DNA of 64,000 nt from contig NC_018249.1 in NCBI RefSeq assembly GCF_000227135.1, forward strand, positions 520,291 to 584,290, written 5' to 3'. The stretch is from Leishmania donovani (Eukaryota > Euglenozoa > Kinetoplastea > Trypanosomatida > Trypanosomatidae). Numbering within the stretch: the first letter of the stretch is position 1; each line of letters opens with the position of its first letter. Of the stretch, positions 1-10,995 are shown one piece after another. The notes below the pieces were generated by a model. That model was not told the origin of the DNA and did no database searches. It saw nothing but the letters and a program-made list of their open reading frames with translations. The position numbers and the translations under genes were made by a program.

Positions 1-3000
1 AAGCGGCGGTCCATCTCCATCATGGTGGCATCAGCGTCGTGCTGTACTCTCACCGTCGCCAAAAGGCTCCCCATCCCAAACGCTATGTGCTCCACATCGC
101 CGCGGGTGACGTGACATGCGTGGCTCACATCTGCGATGAAAGCCTCGCGAAGCGCCTCAGGGTGCTCCTGTACGACGACACTCCAGTCCTCTCCTGGCAA
201 CCTCACTGAATGCACTGTCACGACAGCCTCACCATTGCCACTCTTCTTCCGGCGCTGATCGTAAAAGTTCAGCTCTTCAATCTCCTCCGCAGCTCTGCGC
301 AGCTGTTTCTGGAGATGGAGGAGGTCTTCCTGCTGAGTGAGCTCCGCAGTTGAAGGTTGATGCGGAACAGGCGTCGATGACCTTTTGGCAAGGCGTGTTT
401 CTAGGTCCGTGATGGTAGCGTTTCTGTCCGCCAGCTGCTGCGATAGAAGGTCCTCGCCGGTCTTTGGACTGGAGCAGTGGCGGAGTATGTACTCGCACTC
501 GTAGAATGGCGTGTCGTGGAGGCGATCATCAAGCTGACGCTTGGTCACGTGGCTTGGATGATCCACGTAGAACTCGACTCGACTCCCGTTATCCGAGAAG
601 TGCACCCCCGTAACAGCAGCTGCCACCACGTGGCAGGCCGCTGCCGCGTCGGTGGTTGCAGCACGGCGAAGCTCGGCAGGATGTCGTTGCAGAGCATCAT
701 TCCAGCCGCTATCGTTGAGGCGCTTGTGGTGGTGCGTGGTGGCAAAGTCGTCAGCGGGATCAGAGTGGTCCGAGCGATGTGGCATCCATCGCTCTCTGCT
801 GCTGCGTAGCCATGCCAGCTCGGCTTCTAGTTGAGCAACGCGGCTGTCCTCCTCCGTGGTTCCTTTATCGGCCTTAATGGAGGTCATGTTTGGTGAAGCT
901 GGGGCAGCGGAGGCACCGCTACAAATCTTCGACTCAAGAGCTCGTATCTCGTTCTCCAGGGCACTGATGCGGCTTGTTGCGTGATCCCTGTCGCGATCAA
1001 GGTCTTCGCACTCAACCTGCAAAGCCTCTGCGCGTATTTTAGCGCCAGCTAGTCGGTTTTGCGCGTCTTCATGATCGGCGCGAGCGTCCCGCAGTTGCCG
1101 CTGCAGCTCAGCCTCTACGGCTTCGTGTCGATCCGTCTCGCGCACCAGCAGCCGCTGTAGTTGCTCATTCTCGCCACGCGCCTCCTGTAGCTGTTGTTGA
1201 AGGACCAGCAGAGCGGATTGAAACGCGCGTGCGTCGGCCTCTTCTTCGTACACCTCATCCTCATCGTCGCTCTGGCTCGCTGCGTCCTTTGATCCGGGGA
1301 GAAACAACATAGTCGGCACGTTTTGTGCCGCTGCCACAGGGCTGCTGTGAGAGGTCGGCAGCGTCACCGAGATGGAGGGGCCACTAGAGGCGGCAGTGGG
1401 CCCAGGGGCCGCGTCCCAAGGTGCATCTGTTGCGAAGCCTTCAGCCTGAGACTTTGCCGTCTCGCGTCGTCTTCGGCGACGTTCAGCGCGTTCAGAGGCC
1501 AGCGCACGTGCGTGGTGTGCATCCCGCTGATGGTGACCACACTCTTGCAGGAGATCATCCACGGCTTGATACAGCTCGGGCCGAGAGTGCACCGCGCGCG
1601 CAGCTATCTCCTCGAGCTCCTCGTGGCCCAGCAAGACAACCTCCGTTGCCGCCTTTGGAACAGGAATGACGGAAGTTGATGGGGGGCAAGGTGTCGACCG
1701 CGCCTGTTCCCTATGGTGGTGTGGTGACCTTGCGGATTCAGAAGGGGCAGCCGCGCTGCCGACGCGATCACGATTGCCTAAGGCATCGAGATTCAACGAT
1801 GGATGTCCTGACGACGAAGTCGTCGCGGTCATCATCGCAGCACCTTTGCTCGTCGAGGATGGTGACTTCAATTCGCCAGACGCTGTTGCCGTCTGTGCTG
1901 CCGTTACTCGCGTTCCTGTATGCCGCCGCGAGTGCGATGGCACTGGGCAAATAATAGCGCAGCGAAGCACGTCCGTGGCAATCCCTTGTGCAGGAACGAA
2001 CGTGAACTGCACCTCAGAGCGTGCGGCGCTACTCGAGGTGCCCGGGGCGCCACTGAACACGCGCAGCTGCGCTTGCACTTGACGCAGTTTTCTAGCAGTC
2101 GCCTTGAGCGCGTTAACATGATGCGTGAGTCGCTGCTGGAGCATGTCAGCGCGGGACTGCGTCCTGGCACATTGCTGATACACACGGAAGGCAGCGAGCT
2201 GCGTGAAGAGCCAGTTTGCGACAGTGCAGAGGAATTCGGCGGCGTCGGGCATCCGTTGTTCCATAGAGGCCATGGCTCTGTGCACCTTCGCCTCTGTGAT
2301 GGCGCCGGAGCCGAAGAAGTGTGCTTCAATCTCGTCATACTGCTGTAAACTCATGTCGTAGCCGACGTCGTAGTCGATACAGCGATGCAGGAAGAGCGGG
2401 TCACTGACGGTGGCCCACACCTTCGGCCATGGAAGTGGCGTAGCGGGGACGTAGTCTTCCACAATGCTCAGGGCCGCTCGCAGTACCGCCGCAAAAACAT
2501 CGTCGGCGCTGTCGCTCTCGTCAGCGGCGCTGTACCCGTCTTTGTAGGTGCATTGAAGAGGCACGCCGCGTTGACGGCACACATGAAGCGCGCCTTCTCT
2601 TGCCTCCAACTCGCGGCGACGCGCCTCGATGGCCTCTCGGGTGGCGTTCATGTCAGCCTCGTTGCGTGTGCGCACGGCGCCAAGCTCTGCCCGGAGGGCG
2701 AGGATGCTTGCCTGGTGATCTTCTAGCTCTTGCTGGACCCGACTCCTCTCATTCTTCAGTGCTTGCATCACTCCATCGTTCGCGCCGCCTTGCTGGCAGC
2801 TCCACTCCGCTAGTGTGACAGTGTGCGTGTGGACCTGCTGCACCGTCCCCAAAGCCCAACGCCACTCCTGAGCATCGTTAAGGAACTCGTAAACGACAAC
2901 GGAGCCAGGATAGATAAACTGCGCGGTGTGCTCAAGGCGGTCTTTCACTGCCTTCAGAACGTCTTGTCTAGACAAGACCGGCGACACCGATCGCCGAGGA

Positions 3001-3173
3001 CGACTGCGGTGGGCCCTGTGGTGCAGCTCAGAGGGAACACCCACCCCGCGCGGCGCTGACTCGCCCAGCGAGCCGGCGGGTGTTCCACCCGACGGCGATG
3101 CGGCAGTGGGCATCGGGCGTGGCTCGGCAAGCCGTGGCCGCCGCGCCGCTGTGGTAGATGCCGCGTAGAGCAT
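1..3173 (-). CDS. Large FAZ1-like coiled-coil protein, partial (C-terminus beyond left edge)
   Basis: The frame is open from the ATG at 3173 to the window edge (over 1,050 codons). I saw no stop in the stretches I translated. The N-terminus is Pro/Arg/Ser-rich. Residues about 235-360 resemble the helical segment that leads into the dynein heavy-chain stalk: a W, then an FL pair, then YD, then a later NW and Y. Long Glu/Gln/Arg-rich coiled coils follow. Two copies of a domain with the pattern L-x2-HP-x2-L-x3-D-x4-ACHV-x5-V-x-G/H-x-F-x4-GS lie near plus positions 20-225 and 540-800. The next gene upstream (7082-10995) has the same domain. It recalls the conserved domain of trypanosomatid flagellar attachment zone protein FAZ1 as I remember it. 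A role in the FAZ or cortical cytoskeleton is inferred. A pyrimidine run followed by AG lies 5 nt upstream of the start. Confidence 0.8.
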   Translation of the reverse strand, partial: MLYAASTTAARRPRLAEPRPMPTAASPSGGTPAGSLGESAPRGVGVPSELHHRAHRSRPRRSVSPVLSRQDVLKAVKDRLEHTAQFIYPGSVVVYEFLNDAQEWRWALGTVQQVHTHTVTLAEWSCQQGGANDGVMQALKNERSRVQQELEDHQASILALRAELGAVRTRNEADMNATREAIEARRRELEAREGALHVCRQRGVPLQCTYKDGYSAADESDSADDVFAAVLRAALSIVEDYVPATPLPWPKVWATVSDPLFLHRCIDYDVGYDMSLQQYDEIEAHFFGSGAITEAKVHRAMASMEQRMPDAAEFLCTVANWLFTQLAAFRVYQQCARTQSRADMLQQRLTHHVNALKATARKLRQVQAQLRVFSGAPGTSSSAARSEVQFTFVPAQGIATDVLRCAIICPVPSHSRRHTGTRVTAAQTATASGELKSPSSTSKGAAMMTATTSSSGHPSLNLDALGNRDRVGSAAAPSESARSPHHHREQARSTPCPPSTSVIPVPKAATEVVLLGHEELEEIAARAVHSRPELYQAVDDLLQECGHHQRDAHHARALASERAERRRRRRETAKSQAEGFATDAPWDAAPGPTAASSGPSISVTLPTSHSSPVAAAQNVPTMLFLPGSKDAASQSDDEDEVYEEEADARAFQSALLVLQQQLQEARGENEQLQRLLVRETDRHEAVEAELQRQLRDARADHEDAQNRLAGAKIRAEALQVECEDLDRDRDHATSRISALENEIRALESKICSGASAAPASPNMTSIKADKGTTEEDSRVAQLEAELAWLRSSRERWMPHRSDHSDPADDFATTHHHKRLNDSGWNDALQRHPAELRRAATTDAAAACHVVAAAVTGVHFSDNGSRVEFYVDHPSHVTKRQLDDRLHDTPFYECEYILRHCSSPKTGEDLLSQQLADRNATITDLETRLAKRSSTPVPHQPSTAELTQQEDLLHLQKQLRRAAEEIEELNFYDQRRKKSGNGEAVVTVHSVRLPGEDWSVVVQEHPEALREAFIADVSHACHVTRGDVEHIAFGMGSLLATVRVQHDADATMMEMDRR

Positions 3174-3200
3174 ATAGGCTAGGCGGGAGACGATGTAGGA
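3174..3200 (-). promoter_or_regulatory. Putative trans-splice acceptor for the partial FAZ1-like gene
   Basis: On the minus strand a C/T-rich stretch ends in CCGCCTAG five bases before the ATG at 3173. This would give a very short 5' UTR. A second AG lies farther upstream in another pyrimidine-rich stretch, so the exact acceptor is uncertain. Confidence 0.4.
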
Positions 3201-6200
3201 AGAGAGGTGCGAGAGATAAGAGATACCTACGTAAGCGTACACCCTCTAGCTCTCCCCTCTCCTTTCTTTTTGTTTTTTTTTTTCGGCGGGGGAGGGGTGC
3301 TTCCCCTCACAAGTACGATGTGCTCTGCGGCGGTGCGTGTGTGTTGGAGCCACACACGAGACACAGAGAGGAAGAGAGCTGCGGAAGAGGTACGCACACA
3401 CGCAAAGAGAGAGGTGATGAGATCAGACAGGCGGGCGTAACGAAAACGGCTATGCAGCGTCGTGAGGCGAGGGGGCGAAGGTAAGGGGGAGGATGAGGCG
3501 GGGTTTGGCGAGGGGGAGGGCTATTGTCAGTACAATCTCTTGAGCGCAGTGGAGCCACAAGCGTGGCCTCGCCCTACACCAGTGCCGCGCTCAAAGGGGA
3601 GGGGAGAGGGAGAAGGAGAGGGAAAGGGGTGCAAAAACAAGGCAGGAATGGAAAAATTCTTAAAAGATGGCGGCAAAATAACCCGACTGGGCGCAGCGCA
3701 CGAGACAAAAGAGGGTTGGAGAGAGAAAGGGGGGACGGCTCCACGACCTTCTCTGTGTGTGTGTGTGAGGGGAACGGAGGAGGTAATAACAACAACGGCA
3801 GCAGCAGCAGCACGCACACCAACAAGGCACGTGTACGTCAAGAGATGAAGCGCGTGAAGGAGCACGCTCCCGCGCGCGCAGGGGGAGGGGATCGAGTGAG
3901 ACGGGGGAAGGAAGCCAAGCGGCACTGGCACGAGGAAGGACGGTGAAGGCAGAGAAAGGAATACGCAACGAGTGAGCGAAAAATGAAAAATCAGAGAAAG
4001 GGAGAAGAAGACGCACCGTCTCTAGAAAATGAAGCGGACGTGTGTGGGTTGGGTGAGAAGTGTGGGCGGCGCGATGGTGATTTGTGCGTCGCTTCGGCTG
4101 TCTGGATGTGTTTGCTCGTGTTCGCGTTTGCGACGTGTCGGTTTTTCTAGTGCGTGTCTAGCGTGTCTTGCGGTGCGCTTGCTGGTGAAGTAAAAGCAAA
4201 GAACGAGTGCGTGTTCCCGCCAGGCGGAGCGAGCAAAAGACGGCGGGTGCGTCCGTTAGGGTTGAAGGAAGGGGCGAAAGTCAAAACAAGAGAAGCCGAA
4301 GCGAATGAGGGAGAGAAAAAAGTCGGTGTGTGTGTGTGTTCGGGTGGTACAGTGAGCGAAAAGAACAAGAGACGAGACTACCCAAGAAAGAAAAACAACA
4401 AAACAAACGGCGAGAAACGTGAAAAAAGGGGGAGGGGCTGAGGAGACGATCCCCGTAGGCCACCCTCACCCTCAACGTGTGTGTGTGTGTGGTGGGGGGT
4501 GGGGGGGGGNNNNNNNNNNNNNNNNNNNNNNNNNNNNNNNNNNNNNNNNNNNNNNNNNNNNNNNNNNNNNNNNNNNNNNNNNNNNNNNNNNNNNNNNNNN
4601 NNNNNNNNTGTGGGGGGGGGGGGGGGGGGGGGGGGCGTTGCGGATGTCTCTATTGCCGCCAATCCTGTGGCCAGCGGTGCTCCTCGAATACAATAATACG
4701 GATACAAGCACAGAAAACTTCAAGCGCAGCCTGAACGAGTAGAGAGAAAACGCGAGAGAGGAGGGAAGGTGAGTCGACAGTGACGCTGACTCGGCTGCAG
4801 TGCTCACCCTACGTGGCGCGGTCTATTTCTTCTGACCTCCCCCTGTACCTGCTGCCGTCTCTCGTTGGTGGCTCGAACTCACGAAACAGAAACAGAAGAC
4901 ACACACACCCTGGCTAAGAAACGATGGGAGCTGCCGTCCTTCAGCACTGACTGGTCTACTCGCCTTCCCTCTCTCCGCGAAAAACCTTGCGTCGTCGTAT
5001 TCGTCGTCTCGCACTCTCCGTGACACCAACGCCTGTGAAAGCAAAAACTGGAACAAGACGAAACCAAGGGAGAGAGAGACTGGAATGGTGTCACACACAC
5101 ACACACACGAAAAGGGGGGAAGGGGGTCCCACACGCACACAAAAACAAAGGGAAAAGATAAACAAATGTGTACAATAGAAATAATAAAGATCCGCGTGAT
5201 GCTCAATGACGGCCGCAGGAGCAGCAACAACAACGAAGGGCAAATCAAACCGCCAGCTGCCGGGCACGGCCGTCGTGTGGTCGTCGTCTTGCGTGCGCGG
5301 AGCCCACCCACCCGCCCACCCTCCAAATGGGAAAAAAAACGGTAAAGAACACCAAGCGGGAGAGGTGCACAGAACGATGGCAGCGCTTGGGTGCAGAAAA
5401 ATAGGGAACGAGAAAAGCAAGGCTAAGTGCGCGTAGGCTCAGACAACCCCGAACGTGGAAAGTGATAAGCCACCAAACAGTGGCGCCGGCGAGCAGCAAT
5501 AGCGGGAGCTGCTGCAGCAGACGGAAACCCGAACAAGAAGTATGCGCGCCTAGTCGGGGTTAGGAAAATGAAAGCACAGGGCTCAGAGGAAAAGGAGAGG
5601 GGGGCACTGAACTGCACGACGAGGTGCACTAGGTGTACGTGTGCAACGGTTCGGGGAGGTTTAAGAGGAGAGGTGATGGTTGTTTGGATGGCCGATAAAG
5701 TCTGCAGAGAGAAGGCCCCTCTCGCGCTCTTCTAAGCGGCGAAGTATCGTCGGCTTCTTCGTCTCTCTACTCTTTCTTCAGCGCGCCCTCGCTCCGCACG
5801 TGGGGCACCTAAAAGGACTCCAAGATGGTACTCTCGAGCAGGGCAAGTGTGATGGCGGATGCGCACAGAAAGACAGAAAGGGTAGGGGTCGTCGCTCGAC
5901 CTCTTTCTGTCCTTCTCTCGCTTCAGCTTATTGTTCTTCTATCGAGGACGGCGGTGATGGGAGCACTGAGCCGTGTATGTGCACTATTGTGTCCGTGTTG
6001 GGGGTGGGGTTGGGGGTGTATGCGAGCGCATGTGCAAACGATCGCTTCACTTGGTCAAGAAAAGGCATGAAGGGCGAGAAAGGGATGAAGAGAAATACAC
6101 AGGAATCTTGATGGGGAGAAACAGCAGCAGGAGGAAGAGGAGGGATCGCCAGTGGCGTGGCTGTGCGGTTGATGACGAGAAGCAGTGAAACAAGGCTAGG

Positions 6201-7081
6201 ACATGTGTCACTCGACTCCACTGTGGCGCACCGCGGGAGGCTGCGCCGTGCACCGCGAGTGTGGGGAGCAGAAGGGGAAGCGGTGGAGAGACAGAGTCAC
6301 TCACCGATGTGGCACAGCTGCGTTGCTGTCGTCGTCTCCGCGTGGCTTTGTTTAGTTCACATCCAAGCCTTGGCGTGTGCAGAGCGATTGTGTGGTCGTC
6401 CGGCCACTTGAAGGCGCCGCGTTGCGCACCTTGTCTTTCCTCGTACGGTTTTCGCTTCCGCCTTCGAGCCCCAGCGCCAGCTGTGCGAGCTTGGTGATGT
6501 CGGCCTGCATGTACAATGGCGTTCGCTGAGCGGTGCCCCGCCACAGCGCAGACAGCCCCTTGCAAAAAACGGGCAAACACACAAGAGTGGCCACGTCGCA
6601 ACGATTGAAAGAGATGCTCACACGCAATCTAAACGAAAAAAAAAAATGTTGGCGCGTACGTCGACCATGATGCGCGCGCACGCAACACGGACGCCCAAAG
6701 AGGAAACGAGAACATGCGTGCCGTCACGGAAAGAAGAGAAGGAAAAAGAATGAGGCCACAATGCGGTGCACAAGCGCAAGCGCAAAGACCGAAACAAGCA
6801 CGCGAGGGGATCAAAGGTAGACCGACACACGCAGAGAAAGACGTGCTTGCTGGACAGAGGAGGAGGAGCGGGGTGGCGCAGAAACAACAGCGTACCCTTG
6901 ATGTGGCGCATATGCTTTTCGAGAAGCGTACCCACGGCGGGGAGCGGGAGTAGGGAAGCAGACCATGCAATCACAGCAAAGGCCCTCGCACTTGTATAGC
7001 CCCACCTTCTCCGTCCACACTGAACTCCACCTCGCCCGTTTCCTTTCTCCCCTCACTATCGATTCGCCGTTACAGTGGCGT
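3174..7081. other. Intergenic region and long 3' UTR, with a 99-bp assembly gap
   Basis: I see no convincing gene in these 3.9 kb. The sequence is purine-rich on the plus strand, with many GT/CA dinucleotide tracts and homopolymers, as in Leishmania UTRs. Ns fill 4510-4608 and are flanked on both sides by long G runs (4499-4509 and about 4612-4635). The assembly probably broke in a poly-G or GT tract. Short open frames here are low-complexity and have no recognisable domain. The stretch should carry the 3' UTR of the gene at 7082-10995. Confidence 0.7.
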
Positions 7082-10000
7082 TTAGACTGCGGGGCTGCTG
7101 CTGCTGCATGTGCTGGGCAGGCCATAGTTACTGTTCACCTCCATGTCTGCCTTGTCATCGACCATCTCGTCCTCCTCAGCATTCCGCATCATGGTCAGCT
7201 CTCGCATCATCTGCTCAGAGTACTGCAGCTGCGACTCGTGCGCTCGCATTCGCAGTTCGCGCTCCTCCACTAGCGACCGCAGTGCATCCTCAAGGGCAGC
7301 CATGTAGCCGCCACGCGCCTTCTCCGCCTCATCGAGCTCGTCGGCCAAGCCTTCCTTGTCGCGGCGAAGTTGCTCCACGCAGCCAAGATGGTGCAGCAAC
7401 ACCTCGCGTAACCCCTGAGCTACCGCGTATCCCTCTCCCGAGAAGGCTGCGTCGAGCGCAGACGTGCTGCTGCGCTCGTCCACCCCTTCCCCCGCATCGC
7501 CGCTGTCCTTTCGGGGCTGGGGCTGTGCTGCCGCCAGCAGGCTCGGCAGCAACTCGCGAAACACCTCCATTCCCTCCTTGAAGCGGTCCCGCTCTGCCGT
7601 TGCGCTAACTAGCTCAAAACGATGCGCCGCGGCGTCCATCTCGATGGCCTTGTGCAACTGGGTGCACCGATACTCTGCCTCGTAAAGTGTTTGCGATAAG
7701 ACCAGTTCGTTTGTGCGCGACGCATCTAGCATCTCCACGGACTTTTCCAACTTCTCCAGCGTGTCTGCATAGGCTGCTGCCGTCTCGTCAACCTGTCTCG
7801 ACAGCGCCGCGGCTTGCGCATGAGCATTAGCCAGATCGGCGTTTCTATCGGACAAAACAGATGTCAGTGCTTGCACTTCCTCCTGCAAGTCGACGATCTG
7901 TTCGACCTGCACCCGCATCGCCTCGTCTTGGGCGGCAACACGAGCCGCGTACAGATCTAGTGAGCGGCGCGCTTCTGCTTCGGCGCTCACCAAGCCGTCA
8001 CGATCGTCGTCGTGCTGGCGGCGCAGCTCGTACATGTCCTCCTCAGCCGCAAACAAGCGGTCCCGCAACTCGCGCTCACTCTCACGGGCCTCCAACAACA
8101 ACGCCGCTAGCTCCTCCAGCCGCTCTAAGCTGTCAGTGCACTCTCGCCGTGATGCGGCCACGACTTCCGCCAGTGCTAGTTTGGCAGCGCGCAACAACTC
8201 GGTTCTTTGCTCTGACCAATCGGACGTGAATGCCTGGCGGGCACACGCCTCCTCCAGCTGCGCGAGAATACGTGCCAGAGCCTCCTCCGCCAAGAGCTTC
8301 TCCTCGGCTCGGCTCGGAACTGCCCATTGCATAGGCCCTGGCACTGTATGTCCCTCAACGATTCGCCGGAAGAGTGCCCATGTCGCTGGAAACGGATACT
8401 CAGCGACACGGTCCTTCAACTCACTGCCCTCCACGTCCGCGTTGTGCTCCACACAAAACTCAGCGTGCAGACTACCGAGAACATATTCGACACGCCGTAC
8501 GCAGTCCACGTTTACATGGCAAGCGCGGCTGCAGTCCACACGAAGCCTCCAAATCAGTTCCTCCTCGCAGGCATTCGCCACCAATGCCCACTCCTCGCCC
8601 TCCATACTGCGCCGCACGTACGTCTGGCGCAATGGCTTTCCCTCGACGCAGTTGTCGCGCCGTTCATCGTACCACCGCAGCTCCTCCACAGCTTCCTTGG
8701 CAGCCATCAACTCAGCTTCCAGTAGCGTGAGCTTCTCTCTGCACTCCGCCAGCGCGCTGCGCAGCTCCTCCGTCTCGGACAGGATGCGCCCCCGATCAAC
8801 AGCACCCGCTAACTTCCGGTCCTCGTCATCACCAGTGCTAGAAACCCCACGTTCATCATCCGCAGCAGCACCCTCCACCGACTCCCGATCGCGATACCAG
8901 CGCAACGGATCGCCTTTCCCCTCCGGCCCTTCGCGCAGAGTGTCTATCACAACACGGCGTCCAGCGCCCCCGTCCACCTGAACAACCACCGCAGACCCAC
9001 CGGCCAACCGCACCCCCTCCTCCTGTCCCACGGGCACTTTCACAATGACACCACCGCGCTGTCTTGCGCCGGCGGTCTGTGCCTCGCGCTGCGCCTCAGC
9101 CAGCAGCTGGCGGAGCGCAACCATCTCCGCCTCCTGCTCCGCCATCTGGTCGCGCAGCGCCTGCACAACGGCGCCACTGTCGCGCTGTCTTGCGCCGGCG
9201 GCCTGTGCCTCGCGCTGTGCCTCAGCCAGCAGCTGGCGGAGCGCAACCATCTCCGCCTCCTGCTCCGCCATCTGGTCGCGCAGCGCCTGCACAGCGGCGC
9301 CACTGTCGAGGGACCGAACACCGTCCACTGGGGCTTCGCGCTGCGCCTCAGCCAGCAGCTGGCGGAGCGCAACCNNNNNNNNNNNNNNNNNNNNNNNNNN
9401 NNNNNNNNNNNNNNNNNNNNNNNNNNNNNNNNNNNNNNNNNNNNNNNNNNNNNNNNNNNNNNNNNNNNNNNNNNNNNNNNNNNNNNNNNNNNNNNNNNNN
9501 NNNNNNNNNNNNNNNNNNNNNNNNNNNNNNNNNGGAGCGCAACCACCTCCGCCTCCTGCTCCGTTACACGGCTGCGCAGGTCAGCCACCTCTGCCTCCTG
9601 CTCTGCAATCTGGTCTTGTAGGGCCTTTAGGGCAACGTGTCCGCAGCGCTGCTGATCGGCAAAGAGTTCCTCACAGTGGCGATGTTCGAGTAGTGGCCCA
9701 GCTTCGCTGGTGGCGCTCGGGGAAGCGTCGCGGTGTGGGTGCCCGCGGACTAAGCTTTGGTGGACGCTGTTTGGGGTATCGAGGGCGTTGGGGATGGCAT
9801 GTTCTGTTTCACGGGAGCGGATTCCAAGGGATCGGGGTCGGTGCTTCGTAGCGGCCGCCTGCTGTGATGTGCCGGCTGTGTCTGTGATGGTGCATGCGCT
9901 GTGGGGGGCAGATGACGTCGTTGAGCTGGAGAAAAGGGTCTCTTCGCTGACGGAGATGTGCTGCGGTGGTGACGTGAAGCGATTATCGGTAGTACCACCA

Positions 10001-10995
10001 ATGGGAATAGATGTGGGGTTGGCGCCATTATTGCGTTGCTGCTGCAGAAAAGGGAGACGCTGAAGTGCCTCTTGCTGATCCGCATACCCGTGCGGCAACG
10101 CCTCGTGCGCTATCTGCATCTGTGCCCACCGGTCGCGGAGAGCGGTCACCGTCGGCGAATGCAGTGGCAACTCATGCATATGTGGCCCTCCAGCTGCTCC
10201 GTAGACGTGGTTATATGATGTCGGCATCGACTGCGTCGGAGAGAGCGGCGGAGAGGGACCCGCAAAGTTGCTCTGTCGATCAGGCAGCTGTGTGCAGAAG
10301 GCAGAAAGGGAAGAAGGTTGCGCGATGCCATCTCCAAAGGCGTTCTCTGGCGACGCCACCGTCATAGTGCCTGTGGACGCATGTGTGATAAGCGGCTGCG
10401 GGCAGGCGATGGGGTGTTGCTGCAGGTGCATCTGCTGCTGTGCTTCCACAAGATCTCGGTACTCCTCTTCTAACACCTCCGCCAAGAGCTGCCGGTTAGC
10501 TAGATGATGGCGCAGCAGAAGATTGTCGTGTCGCTGGGCCTCCACAGTGGCCTCTAACCCCGACACATACTCTTCCGTCTGCTGTTCGTGTTCGCTGGAG
10601 TTTCTCAGCTGCATCCGAAGTCGCTCCAACTCGCGCTGCGTCTCGGCGAGCTCGTGCGCTAGGGAGAGCGGCGAGGAGGATGCTGTCGCGAGTTCCTTTT
10701 CGGTCTCCATGAAGTTTACCCTCTTTTCACGTGAGCCACGCAAGGAGACCAAAGGTGTGTTCTCCGCACGCCGGCCGCCGGCCGTCTGTAACACCGTTGA
10801 GCGCTGCTCTGCCCTGACAGCAGCACTTTTTGAGGAACGGCGATCCCTGCTGGTGTCCTCGAACCTCACGCTGGAGGAGGTGCCTCGCAAAGTGCCGCTC
10901 ACCGTTGACTGCGGAGAGGAATCGCTGCGATGCAACACGGGTTGCTGCTGCTGGCGCAGCGGCTGTGCTCGCAGTCGAGCGCGAGATGAGCTCAT
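7082..10995 (-). CDS. FAZ1-like coiled-coil protein with 14/42-residue repeats (gap inside)
   Basis: A single gene of about 1,300 codons is interrupted by Ns at 9375-9533. The frame differs on the two sides, so the gap is mis-sized. The N-terminus is Ser/Arg/Gln-rich and disordered, with a coiled coil near residues 125-180. Next come repeats built on EQEAEMVALRQLLAEAQREA, with a 42-residue (126-bp) unit made of 14-residue steps. A FAZ1-type domain follows at about plus 8400-8630: GEEWALV, then DCSRACHV, then GSLHAEFCVEHNAD. The rest is coiled coil. The ATG at 10995 is chosen; the frame reaches a GTG at 11001. The gene is a paralogue of the one downstream, sharing the ACHV domain. A 14-residue repeat is a known property of T. 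brucei FAZ1 (recalled). A structural role at the flagellar attachment zone is inferred. Certainty is high for the gene and moderate for the family. Confidence 0.85.
9040..9542 (-). repeat. 126-bp coding repeats around an assembly gap
   Basis: Units encoding QALRDQMAEQEAEMVALRQ repeat every 126 bp, with 14-residue sub-periodicity visible at EQEAEVADLRSRVTEQEAEV. Equivalent VALRQ codons on the two sides of the gap are 170 bp apart. One 126-bp unit plus one 42-bp step would be 168 bp. Confidence 0.8.
9375..9533. other. Assembly gap (159 N) inside a coding repeat
   Basis: Ns fall within the coiled-coil repeat of the FAZ1-like gene. Reading frames on the two sides disagree by a non-multiple of three, so the recorded gap length is wrong or a base is missing beside it. 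Confidence 0.95.

Noticed and set aside
477..809. Plus-strand frames inside 1-3173
   Set aside because: The minus frame is open across the region with coherent coiled-coil sequence, so the plus frames are shadows.
6047..6601. 184-codon minus-strand frame between the FAZ1-like genes
   Set aside because: No domain, Arg/Ser/Pro/Leu-biased, overlaps several equal frames on both strands, and lies in the expected 3' UTR.
8034..8981. 315-codon plus-strand frame
   Set aside because: Antisense shadow of the FAZ1-like coiled coil, Ser-rich from sense Ala/Glu codons.
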